Notes under the pieces: model-generated
Databases searched by the model: none
What the model was told of the DNA's origin: nothing
What the model saw: the letters and a program-made list of their open reading frames with translations, nothing else
Origin: Treponema sp.
GTDB lineage: Bacteria > Spirochaetota > Spirochaetia > Treponematales > Treponemataceae
Length of the DNA: 64,000 nt
Assembly (NCBI GenBank): GCA_017548565.1
Contig: JAFYZU010000050.1
Span: forward strand, 1-64,000
Direction: 5' to 3'
Program-made: the position numbers and the translations under genes
In this document: one piece after another, positions 14,934 through 23,480 of the stretch
How the letters are laid out: each line of letters opens with the position of its first letter
Numbering within the stretch: position 1 is the first letter of the stretch

Positions 14934-15731
14934 TTATTTTCTGAGTATATCTAATGTATGACTTCCGGCTCCGACTAATTCGGGACGTTCGCAGTTTGCA
15001 AGATGATATTCTAAAAATCCGGAAAATTCTTCTTCATCCATTTCATTTAATTCACGGCGCATGAAATCTGAAGGTCCGTCGGCAGAAATTATTTTTATCC
15101 GTTTTAATCCGGCTGCTTCGTTCAATCTGTTTATATCTTCAAGGCGGACGTAATCATATAAATCATCTTGTGTGCATATTGTATGAAAATCCTTTGTAAG
15201 TTTGTTCTTTTGCATAACTTCATTAAAATGATGATCTTTAAAACAATATTGAATTACACTGTAATCGTTCATGACGTATGCCACGAGAATTATACCGTTG
15301 TTTTTTGTAATACGTTTGGCTTCAGAAAGAGACTTTAGCTTTTCTTCATCACCATGAAGATGATAAAGCGGTCCGAATAAAAGTGTAATGTCAAAGGTGT
15401 TGTCTTCAAGAAAATGAAGGTTACGTGCATCTCCCTGCCAGGTTTTAATGTTTTCGTGCTTATTCCGGAGTATTTCAAGATTATGCTTTACAAGCTCTAC
15501 TGCAGTAACATCATATCCGCGGTGACAAAGCTCGACTGAGTAACGTCCTGTTCCGGCGCCGATATCGGCAATTTTTATGCATGCGTTGTTATTTTCATTA
15601 TTTTTTACAAGTAAAGCTTTTATGCATCCTTCGATATAATGCATCGTCGTTAAAAATTCGACCGTTCCATGGCGCGTTTGCAGACGGTGTTCTTCGTGAA
15701 ATTTATTATAATACTGTTCAAGCTTATTCAT
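14934..15731 (-). CDS. Class I SAM-dependent methyltransferase
   Basis: Protein of 265 aa. Motif I IADIGAGTGRYS (about residues 54-65) binds S-adenosylmethionine; VTAVELVKHNLEILR is the acidic motif II region, WQGDARNLHF and FDITLLFGPLYHL are motifs III and IV. This is a Methyltransf_11/25-type fold like UbiE-related enzymes, but the conserved LFGPLYHLHGDEEK segment belongs to a common group of bacterial small-molecule or RNA-related enzymes with no set function. Its start overlaps the end of the adenosine-deaminase-family gene by 8 bases, so the two form an operon, which may suggest a nucleoside substrate; that is only a guess from position. Confidence 0.82.
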   Translation of the reverse strand: MNKLEQYYNKFHEEHRLQTRHGTVEFLTTMHYIEGCIKALLVKNNENNNACIKIADIGAGTGRYSVELCHRGYDVTAVELVKHNLEILRNKHENIKTWQGDARNLHFLEDNTFDITLLFGPLYHLHGDEEKLKSLSEAKRITKNNGIILVAYVMNDYSVIQYCFKDHHFNEVMQKNKLTKDFHTICTQDDLYDYVRLEDINRLNEAAGLKRIKIISADGPSDFMRRELNEMDEEEFSGFLEYHLANCERPELVGAGSHTLDILRK

Positions 15732-16743
15732 TTGGGAAAGATGAATCTACTTTTTCGCACCACTGCTTTTTTTCCTCATCACTAAGGAAGCTGGTCGTAA
15801 AACTGTATTTAATCAGTTCTTTGATTTCATCCATTGTAAATCCGATTTCTTCGTGGCATACCCAGAGTTCATCAAGAAGGGTGGTTTTAAAGAAAACAGG
15901 ATCATCTGTGTTAATGCTTACAGGGATTCCCTTTTCATAATACATTTTTACGGGATGTTCGCTTGCTTTCTGAATTATTGCTTTTGTAAAGGTATTGCTT
16001 GTAATACAGATTTCAATCGGAATTTTTTTGTCTGACATTTCCTGCATAAGCTCTTCATCTTTGAATGCGGTAAGACCGTGTCCAATTCTCATTGAATGAA
16101 GAAGATTTATGGAATCCCTTATTGATTCAGGACCTACATCTTCTCCTGCATGAGCGACAACCTTGTAGCCGTCGTTGAAGGCTTTATCGAAAACTTCTGC
16201 ATATTCTTTTGCGGGTCCTTTGCTTTCTGCCCCTCCAAGACCTATTCCGATTATATCTTCACATGGATTTTCTTTTAACAGACTGTAGTTATGAAGTGCA
16301 TTTTCCAATCCGAAGGTTCTCGAAACATCCATGATGAGTTTTATGGTTATGTTATGTTTTTCTTTGATTTCTTTAATTCGTTTTTCGAAGATTTCGACCA
16401 TCTGTTTATAATCAAAACCTTTTTTTAAGAATGCTGTCGGTGCGAAAAATACTTCTGTATAGACAATTCCGTTCTGTACCAGATAAGTCTCAAGATCATC
16501 AAAAACAAGATTAAAATCATTGACATCGGTATACATGTTCTGGATTTTTACGAAAGATTGAATAAAACCGTTTAAATCATCATACGTGAAAAGCTCGGAA
16601 ATTTCTTCATCAGATATTTCTTTTCTGTTACATTTTGCATAGAGAGATTTTATTGTATTTATTGTAGGCACTGCTTCAATATGAAGGTGTAATTCTGCCT
16701 TTGGGACTTCTTTTAATAGTTCCAGAAATTTGTTTTTGTCCAC
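15724..16743 (-). CDS. Adenosine/adenine deaminase family protein
   Basis: Protein of 339 aa. The metal-binding and catalytic motifs of the family are in order: HLH (residues 19-21), AHAGED with the zinc His and catalytic Glu region, RIGHG, and NTDDPVFF with the zinc Asp. The enzyme deaminates adenosine, adenine or a related purine (purine salvage). HIEAVP follows the HLH motif where most relatives have a Gly after Asp/Glu, so substrate choice may differ. The start is taken as the GTG at 16741-16743, which has GGGAG six bases before it; the longer in-frame reading from 16893 lacks family sequence. The downstream methyltransferase gene overlaps it by 8 bases. Confidence 0.86.
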   Translation of the reverse strand: MDKNKFLELLKEVPKAELHLHIEAVPTINTIKSLYAKCNRKEISDEEISELFTYDDLNGFIQSFVKIQNMYTDVNDFNLVFDDLETYLVQNGIVYTEVFFAPTAFLKKGFDYKQMVEIFEKRIKEIKEKHNITIKLIMDVSRTFGLENALHNYSLLKENPCEDIIGIGLGGAESKGPAKEYAEVFDKAFNDGYKVVAHAGEDVGPESIRDSINLLHSMRIGHGLTAFKDEELMQEMSDKKIPIEICITSNTFTKAIIQKASEHPVKMYYEKGIPVSINTDDPVFFKTTLLDELWVCHEEIGFTMDEIKELIKYSFTTSFLSDEEKKQWCEKVDSSFPNE

Positions 16744-16828
16744 ATTATTCTCCCGGATAAACGATTTTCTACTCTTTAAATATCGGTATAAACAGCTTAA
16801 TTCTTTACTAAAAAAAATAATAGAAAAT

Positions 16829-16857
16829 TTGCTCACTTTTAATTTGTGTGTTACAAT
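16829..16857 (+). promoter_or_regulatory. Promoter with leaderless geometry before the PilZ-like gene
   Basis: TTGCTC (16829-16834), 17 bp, TACAAT (16852-16857), then seven bases to the ATG at 16865. No ribosome site. Confidence 0.45.
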
Positions 16858-16864
16858 TTGAGTT

Positions 16865-17731
16865 ATGGGTTCTATTTTAAACGAAATTATCAAAGGAAGA
16901 AAGACTTTTTTTATAGCGCCGGATAAATCTCTTTTTCCGGAAATTTATCTTGAAGATTATCTCGCACTTGGCTATGAATGTTATTTTATCAATCACGATA
17001 CGAACCATACCTTTGAATCAAAGCTTGAAATAATCCTTACGGTTTTTAAAGATTCAATTATTTTTATAAATATTGATTATCCGATTCAGAATGAAAACTG
17101 GGAAAATCTGATTAAAAAGCTCGTAAAAAGATTTCCTGAGGCATATATCGGTGTAATTTATGCTAAAAAACAGAATGTTGAAGACAGGGAAGCAATTGAA
17201 CGTTATTACCTTTATCAGCTCGGATTAAAGTGCGGATGCATTCAGCTTGAATATCAGAAAAAAAATAATTTCAGTATTTTTGAAAAGACTCTTTATGCAA
17301 ATCAGGCAATGGGGCGTCGTAAAAATGTACGTGCATTGTGTACTTCTGCCTGTACGATGAAATTCCGCGATAAATCTGATGTTTTGAAAACCTATCCGCT
17401 AAGTGATATAAGTCTTTCTCATTTTACTATCTCAGTTGATTTTGCAGAAGCAGCAAATTTTAAAGATTATGAAAAAATTCACCAGATTCAATTTTATGTA
17501 AAAGGCCTTCATTTTATTTCCGATGCGGTGCTTTTTACGACACGTGAAACAGAATCAAGTAAAATGCTGGTATTTGCTTTTGAAAAAGGAAACGGACAGG
17601 TTGGACTTGAAAACCTGAACAGACAGCTTCTGACACCAAAGCTTTATCAGATTATGGAAGCAAACTGCATGCAGGTTCTCGACAAGCTTTTCAATTCTAC
17701 AGTCCAGCTTCGGGATCCGTCCCAGAACTGA
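16865..17731 (+). CDS. Receiver-like plus degenerate PilZ-like protein
   Basis: Protein of 288 aa, not firmly recognised. Residues 1-145 look like an alpha/beta domain with receiver-like rhythm (TFFIAPD, CYFINHD, IIFINIDYPI, YIGVIYAKK) but without the phospho-acceptor Asp cluster. Residues 150-285 start with GRRKNVRALCTSACTMKF and contain LSDISLSHFTIS at 180-190. This resembles the RxxxR and DxSxxG c-di-GMP-binding motifs of PilZ domains, with the Gly replaced by Phe or His. It could be a c-di-GMP effector that has partly lost ligand binding. It is divergent from the deaminase gene, with a possible leaderless promoter. No partner genes are adjacent. Confidence 0.5.
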   Translation: MGSILNEIIKGRKTFFIAPDKSLFPEIYLEDYLALGYECYFINHDTNHTFESKLEIILTVFKDSIIFINIDYPIQNENWENLIKKLVKRFPEAYIGVIYAKKQNVEDREAIERYYLYQLGLKCGCIQLEYQKKNNFSIFEKTLYANQAMGRRKNVRALCTSACTMKFRDKSDVLKTYPLSDISLSHFTISVDFAEAANFKDYEKIHQIQFYVKGLHFISDAVLFTTRETESSKMLVFAFEKGNGQVGLENLNRQLLTPKLYQIMEANCMQVLDKLFNSTVQLRDPSQN

Positions 17732-17758
17732 ACTGAAGGTTATTGAATTTTTCAGAAA

Positions 17759-19561
17759 TTATAATAAATTCTTGAGCTGCTCAACAATAGATTTGAAAGT
17801 ATCGCATGCTGCCTGAACCGGCTCTACCTTTTCCATGTCTACGCCTGCAACCTTAAGGCTTTCGATCGGGTATCGGGAACCGCCTGATTTTAAGAATTCA
17901 AAATAATCATTCTTTTCTTTTTCACCGCCGCCTGTTACTTTTTTTGCAAGGGCAAGCGCTGCAGAAATACCTGTTGCATATTTATAAACATAGAAGGCAC
18001 TGTAGAAATGAGGAATCCTCAGTCCTTCCATATCACTGTTTGATTCAAAGTGCATTTCTTTTCCGAAATAAAGCTCTAAAAGGTCACGGTATGTTTTCCT
18101 GAGGAATTCCGGGGTAAGAGGAGTGTCGTTTTCAACCGCTTCGTGAGTTTTAAGCTCGAATTCAGCAAACATTGTCTGACGGTAAAGGGTAGCAAGAATA
18201 TCATCTGCACGCATTGAAAGCAGGTATTTTTTCATGTCTTCAGATCCAGCGTTTTTCAAAAGATATTCAAACACAAGCTCTTCGTTAAACGTCGACGCAA
18301 CCTCTGCTTCAAAAATAGTGTAGTCATAGCTCATGAAAGGATTGTTGTGTACCGAATACCAGCTGTGCATGCTGTGACCGCCTTCATGTGCCATCGTAAA
18401 TACATCTCGGATATTTTCTTCGTTGTAATTCAAAAGGATGTAGGGATTTCCAATATAGCAGCCGGAACTGAAGGCACCGCTTCGTTTACCGATATTTTCA
18501 TAGCGGTCTGCCCATCCATTTAAAAGTCCGTCACAAAGTTTGTCTGTATATTCTTTTCCTAACGGAGCAAGTGCATTTCTGCAGATTTCAACAGCGTCTT
18601 CATAAGTAGTGTGTGAATCGACTGAATGTACAAGAGGAACATATACATCATAATGTCTCAGCTCATCAAGTTTAAGGACTTTTTTTCTAAGGGAATAATA
18701 TTCGTGAAGAATATCAAGATTTTTGTGAATGCAGTCAATAAGATTATGATATACTGCGACAGGAACCTTGTTTGAATAAAGCGCATGTTCAAGACTTGAT
18801 TTATATCCTCTTGCCCTGGTGATAAAAACATCCTGATTTACACTTCCTGCATATAAAGCGGCAATAGTATTCTGATGTTCTTCGTATTTTGCATAGAATT
18901 TTTTGTATGCCTGTTCACGCACTTTTCTGTCTTTGTTGTGCATTAAAACTCCCCAGGTTGTTTCTGTAAGCTGATTTTCAACTTCATCGACAGATACAGA
19001 GCCGAACGTTTTATTCATATCAACATTTGTAAGGACACTGAAGGCTGTTTCTGAAGTCTGAGAAGCCTGTGACTGGAGAGAAAGAATTCTTTCTTCTTTT
19101 TCCGAAAGAATATACGGCTTTAAGTACAATAATTTTTCTATATATATTCTGTAATCTTTAAAATCCGGTTGAGATATCCATTCACGGAGTATTTTTTCAT
19201 CAAGAGCCTGAATTTCAGGTTCAAAAAAACTTAATTCAGACTGCATGGTTGTATATGCCATTATTGCACGCCCTTCACGTTCAGAGGCTTTTGTGTCATC
19301 TTCGTCGGCTTCATGCTGTAAAGATGCATAATGATATACACATTCCATTTTAAGATTTGCTTTTTCCAAAGCCTTAAGGGCATTTAAAAAAGTTTCTTTG
19401 TTTTCCGAAAGTTTTCCCTTGAAAGATAAAACTTCATTTGTCAGCGAATCGAGCTGCTTTAATGCATTTTCCCATTCATCATCATTTTTAAAAATAGAAC
19501 TTAAATCCCATTTGTCTTTCTGAGGGACATCTTTTCTGTGTGGTATAGTTTTCTTATTCAT
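17759..19561 (-). CDS. pepF: Oligoendopeptidase F
   Basis: Protein of 600 aa, the usual length of the M3B family. The zinc motif HEGGHSMHSW (His392, Glu393, His396) lies in TMAHEGGHSMHS, with the second Glu region IFEAEVASTFNEELV downstream supplying the third ligand. PepF cuts short peptides (about 7-17 residues) in the cytoplasm, and this organism may use it for peptide-based nutrition or for recycling signal peptides. There is no signal sequence. A TATAAT box (19568-19573 on the minus strand) lies six bases before the ATG and no ribosome site is seen. It is a single gene convergent with the PilZ-like gene, 27 bp apart. Confidence 0.95.
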   Translation of the reverse strand: MNKKTIPHRKDVPQKDKWDLSSIFKNDDEWENALKQLDSLTNEVLSFKGKLSENKETFLNALKALEKANLKMECVYHYASLQHEADEDDTKASEREGRAIMAYTTMQSELSFFEPEIQALDEKILREWISQPDFKDYRIYIEKLLYLKPYILSEKEERILSLQSQASQTSETAFSVLTNVDMNKTFGSVSVDEVENQLTETTWGVLMHNKDRKVREQAYKKFYAKYEEHQNTIAALYAGSVNQDVFITRARGYKSSLEHALYSNKVPVAVYHNLIDCIHKNLDILHEYYSLRKKVLKLDELRHYDVYVPLVHSVDSHTTYEDAVEICRNALAPLGKEYTDKLCDGLLNGWADRYENIGKRSGAFSSGCYIGNPYILLNYNEENIRDVFTMAHEGGHSMHSWYSVHNNPFMSYDYTIFEAEVASTFNEELVFEYLLKNAGSEDMKKYLLSMRADDILATLYRQTMFAEFELKTHEAVENDTPLTPEFLRKTYRDLLELYFGKEMHFESNSDMEGLRIPHFYSAFYVYKYATGISAALALAKKVTGGGEKEKNDYFEFLKSGGSRYPIESLKVAGVDMEKVEPVQAACDTFKSIVEQLKNLL

Positions 19562-19567
19562 GCTTTT

Positions 19568-19596
19568 ATTATAGAAAATTTATATAAATGTGAAAA
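19568..19596 (-). promoter_or_regulatory. Promoter of pepF with leaderless geometry
   Basis: On the minus strand: TTTTCA (19596-19591), 17 bp, TATAAT (19573-19568), then six bases to the ATG (19561-19559). Confidence 0.5.
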
Positions 19597-19621
19597 GAAG
19601 GTATTAATATGATGATTATTC

Positions 19622-19650
19622 TTGTATTTATTGGAATAATTAATTAATAT
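19622..19650 (+). promoter_or_regulatory. Possible leaderless promoter of the ABC exporter genes
   Basis: TTGTAT (19622-19627), 17 bp, TAATAT (19645-19650), six bases to the ATG at 19657; no ribosome site. The -35 match is limited to TTG. Confidence 0.4.
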
Positions 19651-19656
19651 TATTCT

Positions 19657-21429
19657 ATGACGAAGATTGGTAAGCTTGTGCACGGACTGGAAAAAAAGTA
19701 TGTTTTCAGTTCTATGATGTCACCGGTTGTAATGATTGGAGAAGTTATAATGGAAGTTGTAATTCCATTTATAATGGCAAAAATCATTGATGATGGAATT
19801 GGTGCAAAGGGAGGAACCGGAGACCTTTCGTTTGTAGTTCGATATGGTCTTTTGATGATAGGATGCGCCTGTGTTTCGCTTTTGTGCGGCGTGCTTGGAA
19901 CTTTTTTTTCTACTTATGGAGCGCAGGGCTTTGGTTGTAATTTACGTAAGCGTATTTTTAACAGGATACAGAATTTTTCTTTTTCAAATATAGATAAATT
20001 CAGTACGGCATCTCTTATTACCAGACTTACTACAGATGTAAACATGGCACAGAATGTTTACCGCATGCTCATTCATATGTGTGTCCGCTCTCCGTTTATG
20101 CTCATTGCGGGTACAATCATGGCATTTAAAATCAATTCGCGGCTTGCAGTGCTTTTCCTTATTGCAGTTCCGATTATTGCAATTGGTATTCTTATCATTT
20201 CATCTATTGCACATCCTCGTTTTGAACGCATGATGAAAAAGTTTGACGGGCTCAATGCTGCAATTCAGGAAAACCTTATTGGAATACGTATCGTAAAGGC
20301 TTATGTCCGCGGCCAGTACGAAGAAGAAAAATTCCGCAAGGCTGCAGATGATGTCCGCATTGCTCAGGTAAAAGCCGAAAAAGTTATTATCTTTAACATG
20401 CCGCTTATGATGCTTGTAATGTATGTTTCTATGATTGCGGTAATGTGGTTTGGCGGGAAACAGGTTGTTGCAGGAACAATGCTCAGCGGTGAACTTATAA
20501 GCTTTTTTACTTATGTAACACAGGTGCTTTCTTCACTGATGATGCTTGGTATGGTGTTTGTTTCACTTATTATGGTAAAGGCTTCAAACAAGCGTATCAT
20601 CGAAGTGCTTGATGAAAAATCTGATATTACAAACCCGGAAAATCCTGTTATGCAGGTGCCGGACGGATCTGTTGAGTTTGACAATGTAAGCTTTTCTTAC
20701 AACAAAAAAGCCGATAACTGCATTCTGCGCGACATAAACTTAAAAATCAAAAGTGGTCAGGTTGTGGGAATTATCGGTGGAACAGGTTCTTCAAAAACAT
20801 CGCTTGTTTCACTGCTTCCACGCCTTTATGATGTTTTCAGCGGCTCTGTAAAAATAGGCGGGCATGATGTACGCGACTATGATGTTTCTGTTTTGCGCGA
20901 TAGTGTTGCAATGGTGCTTCAGAAAAATGTCCTTTTCAGCGGAACCATTAAAGAAAATCTTCGATGGGGAAATCCGGATGCAACAGATGAACAGATGAAG
21001 AAGGCATGTCAGGCTGCAGATGCAGATTCCTTTATAACTTCATTTCCTGATGGTTATGAAACGATGCTTGGACAAGGTGGTGTAAACGTCAGCGGTGGTC
21101 AGAAGCAGCGTCTTTGTATTGCACGGGCTCTTCTTAAAAATCCGAGAATTCTTATTCTGGACGACAGTACATCTGCGGTAGATACTGCTACAGAAACAAG
21201 AATCCGTACTGCTTTACGTGACATTGCTCCGCAAACTACAAAAATCATCATTGCTCAGCGTATTTCTTCTGTAAAAGAAGCAGATGTAATTTTTGTTTTA
21301 GATGACGGTGTATTAAGCGGATGCGGAACTCATGATGAGCTTCTTGCTGAAAACAAAATTTACCGCGAAGTATTTGAATCGCAGCAGCAGGGTAGCGGAG
21401 ATGCAGATCTTGCAGGAGGTGAAAACTAA
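19657..21429 (+). CDS. ABC exporter half-transporter, subunit with degenerate ATP site
   Basis: Protein of 590 aa: six membrane helices (about 1-320) followed by an ATPase domain. Walker A reads GGTGSSKT (residues 374-381), with Ser where most have Gly; the signature is VSGGQKQRL. Walker B LILDDSTSAVD has Asp503 in place of the catalytic Glu. This is typical of the weak-site partner in heterodimeric multidrug or lipid-type exporters such as BmrC/BmrD or TM287/288. The stop codon overlaps the start of the next gene (TAATG), so the two subunits should be made together. The substrate is unknown; drugs, lipids or peptides are all possible. Confidence 0.9.
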   Translation: MTKIGKLVHGLEKKYVFSSMMSPVVMIGEVIMEVVIPFIMAKIIDDGIGAKGGTGDLSFVVRYGLLMIGCACVSLLCGVLGTFFSTYGAQGFGCNLRKRIFNRIQNFSFSNIDKFSTASLITRLTTDVNMAQNVYRMLIHMCVRSPFMLIAGTIMAFKINSRLAVLFLIAVPIIAIGILIISSIAHPRFERMMKKFDGLNAAIQENLIGIRIVKAYVRGQYEEEKFRKAADDVRIAQVKAEKVIIFNMPLMMLVMYVSMIAVMWFGGKQVVAGTMLSGELISFFTYVTQVLSSLMMLGMVFVSLIMVKASNKRIIEVLDEKSDITNPENPVMQVPDGSVEFDNVSFSYNKKADNCILRDINLKIKSGQVVGIIGGTGSSKTSLVSLLPRLYDVFSGSVKIGGHDVRDYDVSVLRDSVAMVLQKNVLFSGTIKENLRWGNPDATDEQMKKACQAADADSFITSFPDGYETMLGQGGVNVSGGQKQRLCIARALLKNPRILILDDSTSAVDTATETRIRTALRDIAPQTTKIIIAQRISSVKEADVIFVLDDGVLSGCGTHDELLAENKIYREVFESQQQGSGDADLAGGEN

Positions 21430-23354
21430 TGCCACCAAAAAAAGGATTTCAGAAACCAAAAAATGCAAAAGGAACAATAAAACGAATTATAAAATATATG
21501 GGAAAATACAAGGTTTTATGGCCTGTAGTGTTTATATGTGTTCTTATAAATTCGCTTACCGGTGTAATCGGAGCATATTTAATTAAGCCTGCTTTGAATA
21601 ATTACATTATACCTATGATAGGTTCGCAGAATCCTGATTTTTCAAATTTTGCACGCCTTCTGATTATGGTTCTTGCTATGTTCTTACTTGGTGTAATAGC
21701 ATCTTACTGTAATTCACGACTCATGCTTTATATTTCTACAAATCTTTTGTATAACATCCGCTGTGATTTATTTGAGCATCTTGAGAAGCTTCCTGTAAAG
21801 TTTTATGACACTCGTACTCATGGTGAGCTGATGTCCCGTTTTACAAATGATACGGATACATTAAGGGAAATGATGAGTCAGACTATTCCTCAGCTTTTTT
21901 CTTCATCACTTACTGTTATTTCTGTTTTTGTAATGATGATTATTCTTAGTCCTATGCTCACTCTTGTAATGATTGTAACAATGCTTCTTATTACAAGACT
22001 ACTGGTAGTTATAGGCAAGCATTCTGCAAATGCATTTCGTCAGAATCAGATCTGTGTCGGAAAATTGAACGGATTTGTTGAAGAAATGATTGAAGGCCAG
22101 AAGGTAATTAAGGTATTTAATCACGAGGCTCATGCAAAAACTGAATTTAATGCTCTTGCAGACAGTCTTCGTAAGGCTGGAACTTCTGCCATGACTTTCG
22201 GCGGTCTTATGTGGCCTATCATGGGAAACAGTGCTCATATTCAGTATGCAATTGTTGCTATGGTTGCAGCCGCAGTTGGAATTACGCAGAAAAGTGGAGC
22301 AGTCCCGGTAAATTTTCTTATTGGTACTTTAAACATTGGTACAATTGCAGCATTCCTTCAGTATACACGTTCGTTCAGTCAGCCTATTTCTATGATGAGT
22401 CAGCAGGCAACAAGTATTTTAAATGCACTGGCCGGAGCAGAACGGATTTTTGCAATTATTGATGAAAATCCGGAAATAGATGAAGGAAAATATACTCTTG
22501 TAAATGCATATGAAGCAAAGGAAGGCGGTAAAAAGACTCTCGTTCAATCTTTCGCTAATACAGGCAGTTGGGCGTGGAAAAATCCTGAAGATGGTTCTTT
22601 GAAAAAACTTAATGGTGAAGTTATTTTTGACCATGTTTCGTTTAGTTATGTTCCTGAAAAAGAAGTTTTGAGAGATATAAACATTCATGCAAAACCAGGA
22701 CAGAAGATAGCGCTTGTCGGTTCTACAGGTTCCGGAAAAACAACGACAATTAATCTTCTTACACGCTTTTATGATGTTGAGCAGGGTAAAGGTCAGATTA
22801 CGTATGACGGCATTCCGATTAATCAGATAAGTAAAGATGCATTGAGATGTTCTCTTGGAATGGTACAGCAGGTTACGCATCTTTTTACAGGAACAATCCG
22901 TGAAAATATTCGCTACGGTAATTTGAACGCAAGTGATTCACAGGTTTATGAAGCAGCAAAGCTTGCCAATGCAGATCATTTTATCCGTCATCTTGAAAAC
23001 GGTTACGATACAGTAATCACTGGGGATGGTGCAAGCCTAAGTCAGGGACAGCGTCAGCTTCTTGCCATTGCCCGTGCCGCTATTGCGGATCCTCCGGTTT
23101 TAATTCTGGATGAAGCAACTTCGTCTATTGATACCCGTACAGAAGCTCTCATCGAAAAAGGAATGGACTCTTTGATGAGCGGTCGTACAACCTTCGTAAT
23201 TGCACATCGTCTTTCAACAGTCCGTAATGCCGATGAAATCATTGTTCTGGAGCACGGAAAAATCATAGAAAGGGGAACTCACGACCAGCTTATTGCAGCA
23301 AAAGGACGTTACTACTTCCTGTACACCGGAAACAGAATTACGCTCGACGAATAG
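21429..23354 (+). CDS. ABC exporter half-transporter, subunit with complete Walker B
   Basis: Protein of 641 aa with a membrane domain (about 25-345) and an ATPase domain. Walker A GSTGSGKT (residues 431-438) and Walker B LILDEATSSID (Glu562) are complete, and the H-loop AHRLSTVRNADEI is present. The signature reads LSQGQRQLL in place of LSGGQ. Paired with the upstream subunit, whose signature is normal but Walker B lacks Glu, this gives one working and one degenerate ATP site, the usual asymmetry. An insert of about 35 residues (YTLVNAYEAKEGGKKTL and following) separates the membrane domain from the ATPase, as in many YheH/BmrD-type proteins. It is translationally coupled to its partner by a 1-base overlap. 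Confidence 0.9.
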   Translation: MPPKKGFQKPKNAKGTIKRIIKYMGKYKVLWPVVFICVLINSLTGVIGAYLIKPALNNYIIPMIGSQNPDFSNFARLLIMVLAMFLLGVIASYCNSRLMLYISTNLLYNIRCDLFEHLEKLPVKFYDTRTHGELMSRFTNDTDTLREMMSQTIPQLFSSSLTVISVFVMMIILSPMLTLVMIVTMLLITRLLVVIGKHSANAFRQNQICVGKLNGFVEEMIEGQKVIKVFNHEAHAKTEFNALADSLRKAGTSAMTFGGLMWPIMGNSAHIQYAIVAMVAAAVGITQKSGAVPVNFLIGTLNIGTIAAFLQYTRSFSQPISMMSQQATSILNALAGAERIFAIIDENPEIDEGKYTLVNAYEAKEGGKKTLVQSFANTGSWAWKNPEDGSLKKLNGEVIFDHVSFSYVPEKEVLRDINIHAKPGQKIALVGSTGSGKTTTINLLTRFYDVEQGKGQITYDGIPINQISKDALRCSLGMVQQVTHLFTGTIRENIRYGNLNASDSQVYEAAKLANADHFIRHLENGYDTVITGDGASLSQGQRQLLAIARAAIADPPVLILDEATSSIDTRTEALIEKGMDSLMSGRTTFVIAHRLSTVRNADEIIVLEHGKIIERGTHDQLIAAKGRYYFLYTGNRITLDE

Positions 23355-23480
23355 ACGGTTGCCAAAAGTTCATTTGCTGACTGATGTTTTGTATATAATT
23401 GAAACTCATCGCTAAATTCATTATAATTTTCTACTATTATCAGTTATTCGTTTATTCGAATTAAAAAAAGAGGTAGGAAT

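Noticed and set aside
16744-16893. Longer adenosine deaminase reading from 16893
   Set aside because: The added 50 residues are unlike the family and overlap the divergent gene; the GTG at 16743 has a good ribosome site.
23355-23480. T-box leader before valS
   Set aside because: The gap is only 126 bp, with no terminator stem and no T-box consensus segment.
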